Of a DNA stretch of 15,142 nucleotides, positions 6,478 to 13,097 are shown piece by piece. The notes beneath the pieces are model-generated. The model saw nothing but the letters and a program-made list of their open reading frames with translations, was not told the DNA's origin and did not search any database. The translations under genes were made by a program, and so were the position numbers. The stretch's first letter is position 1. Each line of letters starts with the position of its first letter. The stretch comes from Petrotoga sp. UBA5851. Lineage in GTDB: Bacteria; Thermotogota; Thermotogae; Petrotogales; Petrotogaceae. The DNA lies in NCBI GenBank assembly GCA_002431635.1, contig DJGH01000067.1:52406-67547 (forward strand), in the 5' to 3' direction.

Positions 6478-7308
6478 TTGGAATTTATTATTCAATCTAA
6501 AGCTCTGTATTCAACATGGGTATACTATAAACCAAACAGGATACTTTTTGATTGCGGAGAAGGAATAAGCGAGTTTTTAGGAAATAAGATATATGGAATT
6601 GACAGTATATATATTACTCATTCTCATATTGACCATATATCAGGATTATGGGGACTGGTTAATATAAGAAACAACGGAATGGGCAGCCGCGAGAAGCCGT
6701 TACAGATATACTATCCTTCCGGTGCACGTCAATTTGAAGAGTATATGACATTCATATTTAAAATGAACAAGAGACTGCGTTATGATATAATAACTACACC
6801 GCTTGAGCTTTCTCAGACTGTTTCTATAAGCTCAAGCAGGTATATAAAGCCTTTTCGTACCAAACATACACCAGGTGAGACTTCTTACGGTTTTCAGATA
6901 ATTGAAACCAGGAACAGACTTAAAGAAGAGTATAGAAATCTCGGCCAGGAAGAAATAAGAAAGAATGTAGAGCTTCTAGGAAAAGCAGCAATTACTGAAA
7001 ATTATGAATCTAAAGTACTTACCTTGAGCGGAGATAGCCTGGCAATTCCAACCGAGTGTGCTATGGGCAGCGAAATTCTTATTCACGAATGTACTTTTTT
7101 CAATGAAAATGACAGGAAAATAAGGAATCATACTTCTTTGCGTGAGTTGACAGAACTGATATCCAAAACACACCCTAAAAGAGTTATAATATATCATATA
7201 TCCAGCCGATATGAAAGGATTCTTTTGAAAAAAGAAAAAGAACTCAAAGAACTTTTTCCTGAGATTGATATAATGATGATAAAAACTCAGGGAGTAACTG
7301 AAATATAA
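6478..7308 (+). CDS. rnz: tRNase Z (ribonuclease Z), Thermotoga-like
   Basis: Metallo-beta-lactamase-fold endonuclease expected to mature the 3' ends of tRNA precursors. The metal-binding motif is ITHSHIDH, with H48, H50, D52 and H53. Further ligands are plausible in the FRTKHTPGE, LSGDS and YHIS blocks. The sequence closely follows what I recall of the T. maritima enzyme: the start SKALYSTWVYY, the block GLWGLVNIRNNGMGSREKP, and LIHECTFF near the C-terminus. That enzyme is known for cleaving after an encoded CCA, so the same may hold here (inference). The start is a TTG, chosen because GGAGGT at 6467-6472 is five bases upstream and the encoded N-terminus fits the family. A 10-bp inverted repeat (6801-6837) lies within the gene. 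Confidence 0.87.
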   Translation: MEFIIQSKALYSTWVYYKPNRILFDCGEGISEFLGNKIYGIDSIYITHSHIDHISGLWGLVNIRNNGMGSREKPLQIYYPSGARQFEEYMTFIFKMNKRLRYDIITTPLELSQTVSISSSRYIKPFRTKHTPGETSYGFQIIETRNRLKEEYRNLGQEEIRKNVELLGKAAITENYESKVLTLSGDSLAIPTECAMGSEILIHECTFFNENDRKIRNHTSLRELTELISKTHPKRVIIYHISSRYERILLKKEKELKELFPEIDIMMIKTQGVTEI

Positions 7309-7320
7309 GGGGGCATAAGT

Positions 7321-7755
7321 ATGGCTGACTGGACCTTGTGGTTGTTGTTTTCAGTAGTACTGGCAATATTAGAGCTTCTTACACCTACATTTTTTCTTTT
7401 GTGGTTCTCAATAGGTGCTTTGGCAGCATGTATAAGTTCAGTTTTCATAGTTCATGATTTTGTGAATGTAACAATTTTTCTAACAGTCTCCATATTGTTA
7501 TGGCTTTCAACACGCAAAATTGTTAAGAAGCTTTCTAAAGTTGAATCTCCTAAGACTTTATACCAGGACGATATTCAGGGAAAAACCGCAAAGATAAAAT
7601 CTGTAAGTGATGACGGAAGTTTCATTGTAACTGTATTGGGAGAAGAGTGGAAGGCATTGGCTTCTAACTCTTCAGAAAAGCAAGAACTAACATGTGGCTC
7701 TATAGTAAAAGTTATAAAAAGAGAAAGTAACATTCTTTATATACAGAGACTTTAA
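7321..7755 (+). CDS. NfeD-family membrane protein
   Basis: Short NfeD-type protein, a family whose genes almost always neighbour an SPFH (stomatin-like) gene and whose products are thought to assist SPFH protein assembly in the membrane. The 144 residues begin with about three hydrophobic segments (roughly 4-24, 26-44, 48-66). A soluble OB-like domain follows (about 78-144) with QGKTAKIKSVSDDGSFIVTVLGEEWKALASNS, which is typical of the NfeD C-terminal domain. There is no protease domain, so this is the short form. It has a GGGGG ribosome binding site and sits 15 bases before the SPFH gene, as expected for a functional pair. Confidence 0.9.
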   Translation: MADWTLWLLFSVVLAILELLTPTFFLLWFSIGALAACISSVFIVHDFVNVTIFLTVSILLWLSTRKIVKKLSKVESPKTLYQDDIQGKTAKIKSVSDDGSFIVTVLGEEWKALASNSSEKQELTCGSIVKVIKRESNILYIQRL

Positions 7756-7770
7756 AGGGGGTAAAAGAGT

Positions 7771-8679
7771 ATGCTGATAGCCTTGGCGATAGTTATTGTC
7801 CTGATTTTTATCGTTGTTGCAAACAGTCTGAGGATTATAAGACCTTATGAGAAAGGTCTTGTTGAAAGGCTTGGAAAGTTTAACAGGGAGATAGGACCAG
7901 GCCTTAACGTTATTGTTCCATTCATAGAAAGAGTTCTTAAGCTTGACCTTCGCGAAATGGTTATAGATGTTCCTCCACAGGAAGTTATAACCAAGGATAA
8001 TGTTATAGTTACTGTCGATGCAGTAATATATTATCAGGTTACTGAAGCTTTCAGAGTTATTTACAATGTTGGCAATTTCGAGATAGCAGCAATAAAACTT
8101 GCCCAAACCAATTTGAGAAACGTTATTGGTGAACTTGAACTTGACCAGACACTTACATCCAGAGAAAGGATAAACACAAAGTTGAGAGAAGTTTTGGATG
8201 AAGCAACTGATAAATGGGGTGTAAAGGTAACAAGAGTTGAAATCAAAAAAATAGATCCGCCAAATGATATCATGGAAGCCATGAGCAGACAGATGAAAGC
8301 CGAAAGAACTAAGAGAGCTTCAATACTTGAGGCTGAAGGATATAAACAGTCAGAAATACTTAAGGCTGAAGGAGATAAGACCGCAGCTATACTTAAGGCA
8401 GAAGGAGAAGCCGAGTCCAAAAAGAGAGTGGCCGAAGCTGAAAGATTCAAGCTTATTGCCGAAGCAGAAGGACAGGCACAGGCTATTATTTCTGTGTTCA
8501 AATCTATTCACGAAGGTAATCCAACCAAAGATATTATTACCATAAAGTATCTTGAAGCATTGAAAGAAATGTCTCAGGGTAGTGCAACAAAGATCTTTAT
8601 GCCTTATGAAGTATCCGGTATCCTTTCCGGTGTTGCGGCCATGCTGGAAACAAATAAAACAGAACCTGAAAAGAAATAG
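7771..8679 (+). CDS. SPFH/stomatin-like membrane protein (QmcA/HflK-related)
   Basis: Membrane-anchored SPFH protein of the stomatin/QmcA group, expected to form large ring assemblies or membrane microdomains. It has an N-terminal anchor (about 1-20). The SPFH domain carries RPYEKGLVERLGKFNREIGPGLNVIVPFIERV and VPPQEVITKDNVIVTVDAVIYYQV. It is followed by the conserved LRNVIGELELDQTLTSRERIN...WGVKVTRVEIKKIDPP block. An Ala/Glu-rich helical coiled coil comes next, with 11-residue repeats at about 185-212. The C-terminal section (IKYLEALKEMSQG...IFMPYE) is also typical. The 302-residue length is normal. The 5' neighbour is NfeD and the 3' neighbour an unrecognised membrane protein, followed by redox genes. 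Exact function is unknown in most bacteria. Confidence 0.93.
   Translation: MLIALAIVIVLIFIVVANSLRIIRPYEKGLVERLGKFNREIGPGLNVIVPFIERVLKLDLREMVIDVPPQEVITKDNVIVTVDAVIYYQVTEAFRVIYNVGNFEIAAIKLAQTNLRNVIGELELDQTLTSRERINTKLREVLDEATDKWGVKVTRVEIKKIDPPNDIMEAMSRQMKAERTKRASILEAEGYKQSEILKAEGDKTAAILKAEGEAESKKRVAEAERFKLIAEAEGQAQAIISVFKSIHEGNPTKDIITIKYLEALKEMSQGSATKIFMPYEVSGILSGVAAMLETNKTEPEKK
8323..8406 (+). repeat. 33-bp in-frame tandem repeats in the SPFH gene
   Basis: Units begin at 8323, 8356 and 8389 (the last partial), each encoding I-L-(E/K)-A-E-G at an 11-residue period. This is the Ala/Glu-rich coiled-coil region common in stomatin-like proteins. An 11-residue period suits a right-handed coiled coil. 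It is a coding repeat and not a mobile element. Confidence 0.8.
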
Positions 8680-8690
8680 AAAATATAAGA

Positions 8691-9206
8691 ATGAGTCTTT
8701 TAGTATCTTTAATAGTAAATTTTCTCTCTGCAGTACTATCGTATTATCTTATACAAGATTTTATACTTAAAAATATCAAGATACCAGATTTTCTAGAATT
8801 TTTCAACAGCTACGGACTTATGTCCGTAGTTTTGTTATTGTTTTATTTAAAGGCCAGGTATCAAATCTTTATTTTTGAAGGAATTATCTTATTGGTTTTT
8901 CTTCTTTATTATCTGCGATCTTATAATGCTGCAAGAAAAAAATTTCATGAAAAATTCAAAGCCATGATACTTTCTTTTGGATATACACGTGAGGGCTATT
9001 TTGATGTTTTCCTTTCAAAAAAACTTCTAATAAGAGGAGTAGAAGCATTTTTCTTTGGCTTAGGGGTATATTATATGTTTGACAGCTTTTTCAGACAGTT
9101 TCTAATGCAGAGTAGTCTGCAGATGATTATTTTTTGCAGTCTTCTTTTTGCTGCAGCAGCTCAGGTAAAAAATAACAAGGGACTAAAAATATATAAAAAC
9201 AATTAA
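8691..9206 (+). CDS. Unrecognised membrane protein between SPFH and redox genes
   Basis: I do not recognise this 171-residue protein. It is rich in Phe, Leu, Ile and Tyr and has about five hydrophobic segments (roughly 4-22, 42-54, 59-75, 115-130, 142-157). A basic, soluble loop lies between the third and fourth (RSYNAARKKFHEKFK). No cysteine motif or catalytic signature is visible. The start at 8691 has only a weak upstream purine stretch, so initiation may depend on coupling to the SPFH gene, whose stop is 11 bases before. The long open frame, membrane-like composition and tidy fit before the next gene support a real gene. A terminator-like hairpin (8808-8833) falls inside it at codons 40-47, which is unusual. 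Its position suggests a role linked to the SPFH/NfeD pair. Confidence 0.7.
   Translation: MSLLVSLIVNFLSAVLSYYLIQDFILKNIKIPDFLEFFNSYGLMSVVLLLFYLKARYQIFIFEGIILLVFLLYYLRSYNAARKKFHEKFKAMILSFGYTREGYFDVFLSKKLLIRGVEAFFFGLGVYYMFDSFFRQFLMQSSLQMIIFCSLLFAAAAQVKNNKGLKIYKNN
8808..8838 (+). terminator. Terminator-like hairpin inside the membrane-protein gene
   Basis: CTACGGAC (8810-8817) and GTCCGTAG (8822-8829) form a perfect 8-bp stem with a TTAT loop. It extends by one G-U and one A-U pair to 8808/8831. A T-rich stretch follows at once (TTTTGTTATTG). This is the form of an intrinsic terminator, but it lies about 130 bases after the SPFH stop and within the next open reading frame. If functional it would lower expression of the downstream redox genes unless translating ribosomes prevent folding. 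Confidence 0.5.
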
Positions 9207-9225
9207 AATTTCAGGAGGTAAATTC

Positions 9226-9906
9226 ATGGATAGGCTGCTCGATAAAAAAACAAGTGAACAAGTCGGTGAACTTTTAAACAAGATGACCGGTAAAGTCGAA
9301 ATAATAGTTTTCAAAGGTAACAATGAGTTTTCTGTTGTTACTGAACAGCTTTTTACGGAAATATCCCAAATAACAGATAAAGTGAAGGTTATTTCCTATG
9401 ATATAACCTCTCCGGTTTCAGATGAGTTTGAAATAGATAGAACACTTACTCCAGCAAGCGTAATGCTTGATTCTCAAGGAAATGACAGAGGAGTAAGATT
9501 TTATGGAATTCCTTCAGGTCATGAATTCTCCACTCTTCTTCAGGATATACTTGCCATGTCTAAAAACGGTGAAGTAGAATTTTCACAGAAAAATATCGAT
9601 AGAATAAAAACAATAGATAAGAAAGTGAGAATAAGAGTTTTTGTAACTCCTACATGTCCATACTGTCCTAAAGCCGTTATATCAGCTCATCAGACGGCTA
9701 TGGCAAACTCTGAAATGGTTGTGGCTGAAATGTTTGAAGCCAATGAATTCAGCAATGAATCCCAGAAATATAATGTCAGTTCGGTTCCGCATACTATAAT
9801 CGAGGTAAAAGAAAATGATGATTGGGTGAAAACAGGAGAGTTTATAGGCGCATATCCAGAAGATAACTATATTTCTGAACTGATGCAGGCAATAGATATC
9901 AAATGA
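9226..9906 (+). CDS. Glutaredoxin-like / protein disulfide oxidoreductase (two thioredoxin folds)
   Basis: Two tandem thioredoxin-fold domains. The C-terminal domain (about 130-226) has the active site C144-P-Y-C147 in VFVTPTCPYCPKAV and the cis-proline motif SSVPHTI. The N-terminal domain (about 15-115) keeps the fold (VEIIVFKGNNEFSVVTEQLFTEI) but has GNNE where a CxxC would sit, so it is redox-inactive. This matches the PDO/glutaredoxin-like family, which resembles the N-terminal part of AhpF. It lies nine bases before thioredoxin reductase, which very likely reduces it; the pair is expected to pass electrons from NAD(P)H to protein disulfides or peroxiredoxins. A strong CAGGAGG ribosome binding site supports the start. 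There is no signal peptide, so it is cytosolic. Confidence 0.9.
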   Translation: MDRLLDKKTSEQVGELLNKMTGKVEIIVFKGNNEFSVVTEQLFTEISQITDKVKVISYDITSPVSDEFEIDRTLTPASVMLDSQGNDRGVRFYGIPSGHEFSTLLQDILAMSKNGEVEFSQKNIDRIKTIDKKVRIRVFVTPTCPYCPKAVISAHQTAMANSEMVVAEMFEANEFSNESQKYNVSSVPHTIIEVKENDDWVKTGEFIGAYPEDNYISELMQAIDIK

Positions 9907-9915
9907 GGTGAATAG

Positions 9916-10866
9916 ATGTTTTTTGATATTTCAGGAATCAGTAAACGTTCTAATCAGCAGTACGATATTATAATAATAGGCGGTGGGCCGGCCGGAATAA
10001 GTGCTGCTATTTATGCTGCTCAGGGAGGTTTAAAACCGCTTTTGATAGAAAAAACAATTGAAGGTGGCCAGATGAATCTTACACAAAGTATTGAGAATTA
10101 TCCCGGCATAGTTTCAATTGACGGAAGTATTCTTTCAAAGGATATGGCAGCACATGCACGAGCTTTTGGAACTGAATTTGAGTTTTCGCAAGTAAAAGAA
10201 ATACTGCTTGAAGGTGATACCAAAACAGTTATTCTTGAATCAAAAGAAAAGATTACCGCAAAAGTAATTATCGTTGCATCAGGAGCAACCCCTCGATTTC
10301 TCGGAGCCAAAAATGAGCAAAATTATATAAGTAAAGGTGTTTCGTATTGTGCAAGTTGTGATGGGCACTTTTTTAAACATAAAAAAATTGCTGTAGTAGG
10401 AGGAGGGAATACTGCAGTACAGGAGAGCATATTCCTTTCTAAAATTGCTCATGAAGTTGTTCTTATACACCGCAGAGATAAATTACGTGCAGATAAGATA
10501 TACCAGGACAGAATATTTAAAATAAGTAATATAAGATATATATGGGATTCACAAGTTGTTGAGATAAACGGTTCTACCAATGTCGAATCGCTTACGATAA
10601 AAAATCTAAAAGACCAAAGCATTATATTGGAAAAATTTGATGGTGTTTTCATTTTTGTTGGTGCTACTCCCTCAACAACTTTTCTTAAAGAAACAGTTAA
10701 GCTTGATCAAGAAGGTTATATCATAACGGATGAAAACATGGAAAGTTCTGTAAGCGGTATATATGCAGTAGGAGATGTACGGCATAAGGAATTGAGACAG
10801 ATAGTAACTGCAGTTGCTGACGGAGCTATTGCCGCAGCACATGCTGTGAGAAAGTATTTCGCATAA
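9916..10866 (+). CDS. trxB: Thioredoxin reductase (FAD-dependent)
   Basis: Flavoprotein that moves electrons from NAD(P)H through FAD and a redox dithiol to thioredoxin-like proteins. It has the FAD-binding motif IIGGGPAGISAAIYAA (about 20-35), the redox pair C145-A-S-C148 followed by Asp-Gly, the NAD(P)H-binding motif VVGGGNTAVQE (160-170) and the closing FAD motif YAVGDVRHKELRQIVTAVADGAIAA. LIHRRDKLRA at about 183-192 has the His-Arg-Arg...Arg pattern associated with NADPH use in this family. The 316-residue length is standard, with a short extra N-terminal stretch before the FAD domain. The neighbouring CPYC protein is its probable substrate. The start ATG follows a GAGGTG site. Confidence 0.95.
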   Translation: MFFDISGISKRSNQQYDIIIIGGGPAGISAAIYAAQGGLKPLLIEKTIEGGQMNLTQSIENYPGIVSIDGSILSKDMAAHARAFGTEFEFSQVKEILLEGDTKTVILESKEKITAKVIIVASGATPRFLGAKNEQNYISKGVSYCASCDGHFFKHKKIAVVGGGNTAVQESIFLSKIAHEVVLIHRRDKLRADKIYQDRIFKISNIRYIWDSQVVEINGSTNVESLTIKNLKDQSIILEKFDGVFIFVGATPSTTFLKETVKLDQEGYIITDENMESSVSGIYAVGDVRHKELRQIVTAVADGAIAAAHAVRKYFA

Positions 10867-10905
10867 AATAATTTTTCAGAATAAAAATGAAAAGGGGTGT
10901 TTGAT

Positions 10906-12366
10906 TTGTTCAGGGAAACTCTGACTTTTGACGATGTATTGCTGATTCCAAAATATAGTGAAGTAATACCTTCTCAGGTTGATACAAAAAGCTTGCTTGT
11001 GAAAGATATATATCTTAAGGTTCCATTTATTTCGGCTGCTATGGATACCGTTACTGAGTCTGGGATGGCTAAGGCAATGGCAAGGGAAGGTGGCGTAGGA
11101 ATCATACATAAGAATATGAGCATTGACGAACAGGTTCATGAGGTTGTGAAAGTCAAGAGAGCTGAAAATGGTGTTATCTATGATCCGATAACTATAGGTC
11201 CTAAAATGCCTGTTTTTGAAGCCGAAAAAATAATGCAGGAATATAGGATAGGCGGCTTACCTGTAGTAGATAAAGAAGGCAAACTATTAGGCATACTAAC
11301 TAATCGCGATATCAGATTTGAAAGAAATTCTAGAAAGCTTGTAAGTGAACTTATGACTCCATATAAAGACCTTATAGTAGCAGGTATAAAAACTGGTATT
11401 GATGAGGCAAAAGAAATTCTTCACATCAATAAAATTGAAAAACTTCCTATTGTTGATGACAACCAGAAAATTGCAGGATTAATAACCATAAAAGATGTGA
11501 TGTCTGTTATTGAGCACCCTTTTGCATCGAGGGACAAAAAGGGAAGACTTCTTGTCGGTGCTGCTATTGGGGTAAGTGATGGAGTTGAAAGAGCTAAAAA
11601 ATTAATAGAAGCAAGTGTTGATGTTTTGGTTCTTGATTCAGCTCACGGGCATTCTATGAATATAATACAGACACTTAAAAAGATAAAAAGCCTTTACCCT
11701 GAAACTCCTGTGATTGCAGGAAATGTAGCTACAAAAGAAGGAGCTACTGATCTTATTAATGCCGGAGCTGACGCAATAAAAGTCGGAATAGGGCCTGGTT
11801 CAATATGTACAACGAGGATAATAGCCGGAATTGGTGTTCCTCAGCTTACTGCTATTTCGGATGTTTATGAAGTAGCCAAAACGTATAATATACCTGTGAT
11901 AGCTGACGGTGGAATCAGATACTCCGGGGATGCGGTCAAGGCTCTTGCTGCAGGAGCAAATACTATAATGATGGGTTCTATATTTGCAGGGACAGATGAA
12001 GCGCCAGGAGAGACTATAATATATCAGGGCAGAAAGTTTAAAACCTACAGAGGTATGGGATCAATAAGTGCAATGAAGAAGGGAAGCAAGGACAGATACT
12101 TCCAGGCTGATATTGAGGATGCTGAAAAACTTGTTCCTGAGGGTGTAGAAGGAATGGTTGATTATAAAGGCGGCGTAAAGGATGTAATATATCAGCTTGT
12201 AGGAGGAGTAAAGTCAGGCATGGGTTATGTCGGTGCTGAAAATATTACTCAGCTTGTTGAAAAAGCCGAGTTTATAAAGATTAGTTCAGCAGGGGTTAAA
12301 GAAAGTCACCCGCACGACATTACCATAACTAAAGAGTCTCCAAATTACTACTATCCAGGTAAATAA
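10906..12366 (+). CDS. guaB: Inosine-5'-monophosphate dehydrogenase
   Basis: Converts IMP to XMP with NAD+, the first step towards GMP. Numbering from the TTG at 10906 (486 residues), the barrel starts with LTFDDVLLIP and SAAMDTVTES. Two CBS domains follow (about 90-205; GGLPVVDKEGKLLGILTNRDIRF and EKLPIVDDNQKIAGLITIKDV). Then come the catalytic loop GIGPGSICTTR with the active Cys at about 301, GSIFAGTDEAPGE, and the mobile flap YRGMGSISAM...SKDRYFQ. An in-frame GTG at 10897 sits inside the Shine-Dalgarno AAAGGGGTG (10891-10899), so I prefer the TTG six bases further on; it also gives the usual short N-terminus. No clear promoter lies in the 40-base gap after trxB and no terminator is seen after the gene. 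Confidence 0.95.
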   Translation: MFRETLTFDDVLLIPKYSEVIPSQVDTKSLLVKDIYLKVPFISAAMDTVTESGMAKAMAREGGVGIIHKNMSIDEQVHEVVKVKRAENGVIYDPITIGPKMPVFEAEKIMQEYRIGGLPVVDKEGKLLGILTNRDIRFERNSRKLVSELMTPYKDLIVAGIKTGIDEAKEILHINKIEKLPIVDDNQKIAGLITIKDVMSVIEHPFASRDKKGRLLVGAAIGVSDGVERAKKLIEASVDVLVLDSAHGHSMNIIQTLKKIKSLYPETPVIAGNVATKEGATDLINAGADAIKVGIGPGSICTTRIIAGIGVPQLTAISDVYEVAKTYNIPVIADGGIRYSGDAVKALAAGANTIMMGSIFAGTDEAPGETIIYQGRKFKTYRGMGSISAMKKGSKDRYFQADIEDAEKLVPEGVEGMVDYKGGVKDVIYQLVGGVKSGMGYVGAENITQLVEKAEFIKISSAGVKESHPHDITITKESPNYYYPGK

Positions 12367-12410
12367 GTTCTGTTCCCTGTAATTTTATGTTACGTTAGTT
12401 GATGAAATAG

Positions 12411-12439
12411 TTGCATTTTCATTAAAATAATTGTATAAT
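12411..12439 (+). promoter_or_regulatory. Strong sigma70-like promoter
   Basis: TTGCAT (12411-12416) and a perfect TATAAT (12434-12439) are separated by an ideal 17-base spacer. Transcription would start near 12446, only about 16 bases before the ATG at 12462, so nearly the whole leader is the GGGAGGTG ribosome binding site. It would drive the 118-residue protein, the acylphosphatase frame, degV, the Nudix gene and the peroxiredoxin. Confidence 0.8.
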
Positions 12440-12461
12440 ATTTACAGGGAGGTGAACAAAA

Positions 12462-12818
12462 ATGGACAATCTGCGAAAGAATTTTAAAGATATTCTTGAG
12501 TTCAAAAATATTGAAAACGCATATAAATCATATATAGACAGTAATGGAAAGATTCCCGTGGAGGAGCTTTACATAGATGATAATCTGAAAGAAAAACTTA
12601 AAAAAGTTATTGAGGACGACAAAGGTTTTATTATAATGAATACAGATGAAAAGGAAAGTTCGGAAGCACTGGATGTAGGGGATGTTTATCAGTTGGTTGA
12701 GGAGCTTAATGCTTTAGGGTTTGCAACAAACTTTATTTTTTCGTATAATCTGAAGGATCTTATAATAAAGGTTCGAAAAGTTGCTCCGGACAATACTGAT
12801 GAAGGCATGAAATGGTAG
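12462..12818 (+). CDS. Unrecognised small acidic protein (118 residues)
   Basis: I do not recognise a family. The protein is soluble, without membrane segments or cysteines, and rich in Lys, Glu and Asp. The N-terminal half is helical and charged (LRKNFKDILEFKNIENAYKSYIDSNGKIPVEELYIDDNLKEKLKKVIEDDKG). The second half alternates hydrophobic and polar residues (FIIMNTDEKES...VYQLVEELNALGFATNFIFSYNLKDLIIKVRKVAP), which suggests a small alpha/beta domain. It is the first gene after the promoter at 12411-12439, has the strong GGGAGGTG site, and lies four bases before the acylphosphatase frame. Its place as first gene of the unit suggests steady expression. It is certainly coding by position, codon pattern and ribosome binding site; function is unknown. 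Confidence 0.85.
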   Translation: MDNLRKNFKDILEFKNIENAYKSYIDSNGKIPVEELYIDDNLKEKLKKVIEDDKGFIIMNTDEKESSEALDVGDVYQLVEELNALGFATNFIFSYNLKDLIIKVRKVAPDNTDEGMKW

Positions 12819-12822
12819 AGCT

Positions 12823-13092
12823 ATGCAGAGCCTTAAAATACTTCTTTATGGAAGGGTTCAGGGAGTTGGTCTACGATATTTTGCTGCTCAGCTGGCTTTA
12901 AAATATTTTATGTGAGGATATGTGAAAAATAATTCTGATAACAGTGTGGAAATTTTGCTGCAGGGAAGTGAGGATAATATAAGGAGGTTCAGAAATGAAC
13001 TTTTTCATGGAAATGGAATCATCAGAATTGAAGATATAAAAGAAGAAAGAGTCGAAGAAGAATCACTAAATGACTTTACAATAAGATATTAA
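12823..13092 (+). pseudogene. acyP: Acylphosphatase interrupted by one in-frame TGA
   Basis: The frame encodes a complete acylphosphatase of 89 codons except for a TGA at codon 31 (12913-12915). Before it lies the phosphate-binding loop YGRVQGVGLRYF with the catalytic Arg (the family norm is GVGFRYF). After it come GYVKNNSDNSVEILLQGSED, with the catalytic Asn, and the C-terminal F-T-I-R-Y typical of the family. The TGA replaces the residue just before GYV, a position that is variable in the family, so one base change (for example from CGA) would explain it. Alternatives are a sequencing error, recoding, or reinitiation at the in-frame GTG at 12922, which has GAGG four bases upstream. Acylphosphatase hydrolyses acyl phosphates. 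If the stop is real and not recoded, the protein is split or lost. Confidence 0.85.
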
Positions 13093-13097
13093 AGGGA

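Noticed and set aside
6801..6837. 10-bp perfect inverted repeat (GCTTGAGCTT / AAGCTCAAGC) inside the tRNase Z gene
   Set aside because: With a 17-base loop, no T-run and an AT-rich 15-kb window, a repeat of this size is close to chance expectation and lies mid-gene.
8323..8406. Tandem repeat considered as a CRISPR-like or mobile repeat
   Set aside because: The 33-base units are in frame, diverged, have no spacers and encode the usual stomatin-type coiled-coil repeat.
8061..8501. Long open frame on the - strand opposite the SPFH gene
   Set aside because: It is the antisense shadow of the Ala/Glu-rich coiled-coil region; its product is Ser/Ala/Leu-rich low-complexity sequence with no ribosome binding site, and the + strand gene is certain.
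12367..12461. Possible terminator after guaB
   Set aside because: I see no GC-rich stem followed by a T-run; the region holds only the promoter of the next unit and a distant 9-bp inverted repeat.
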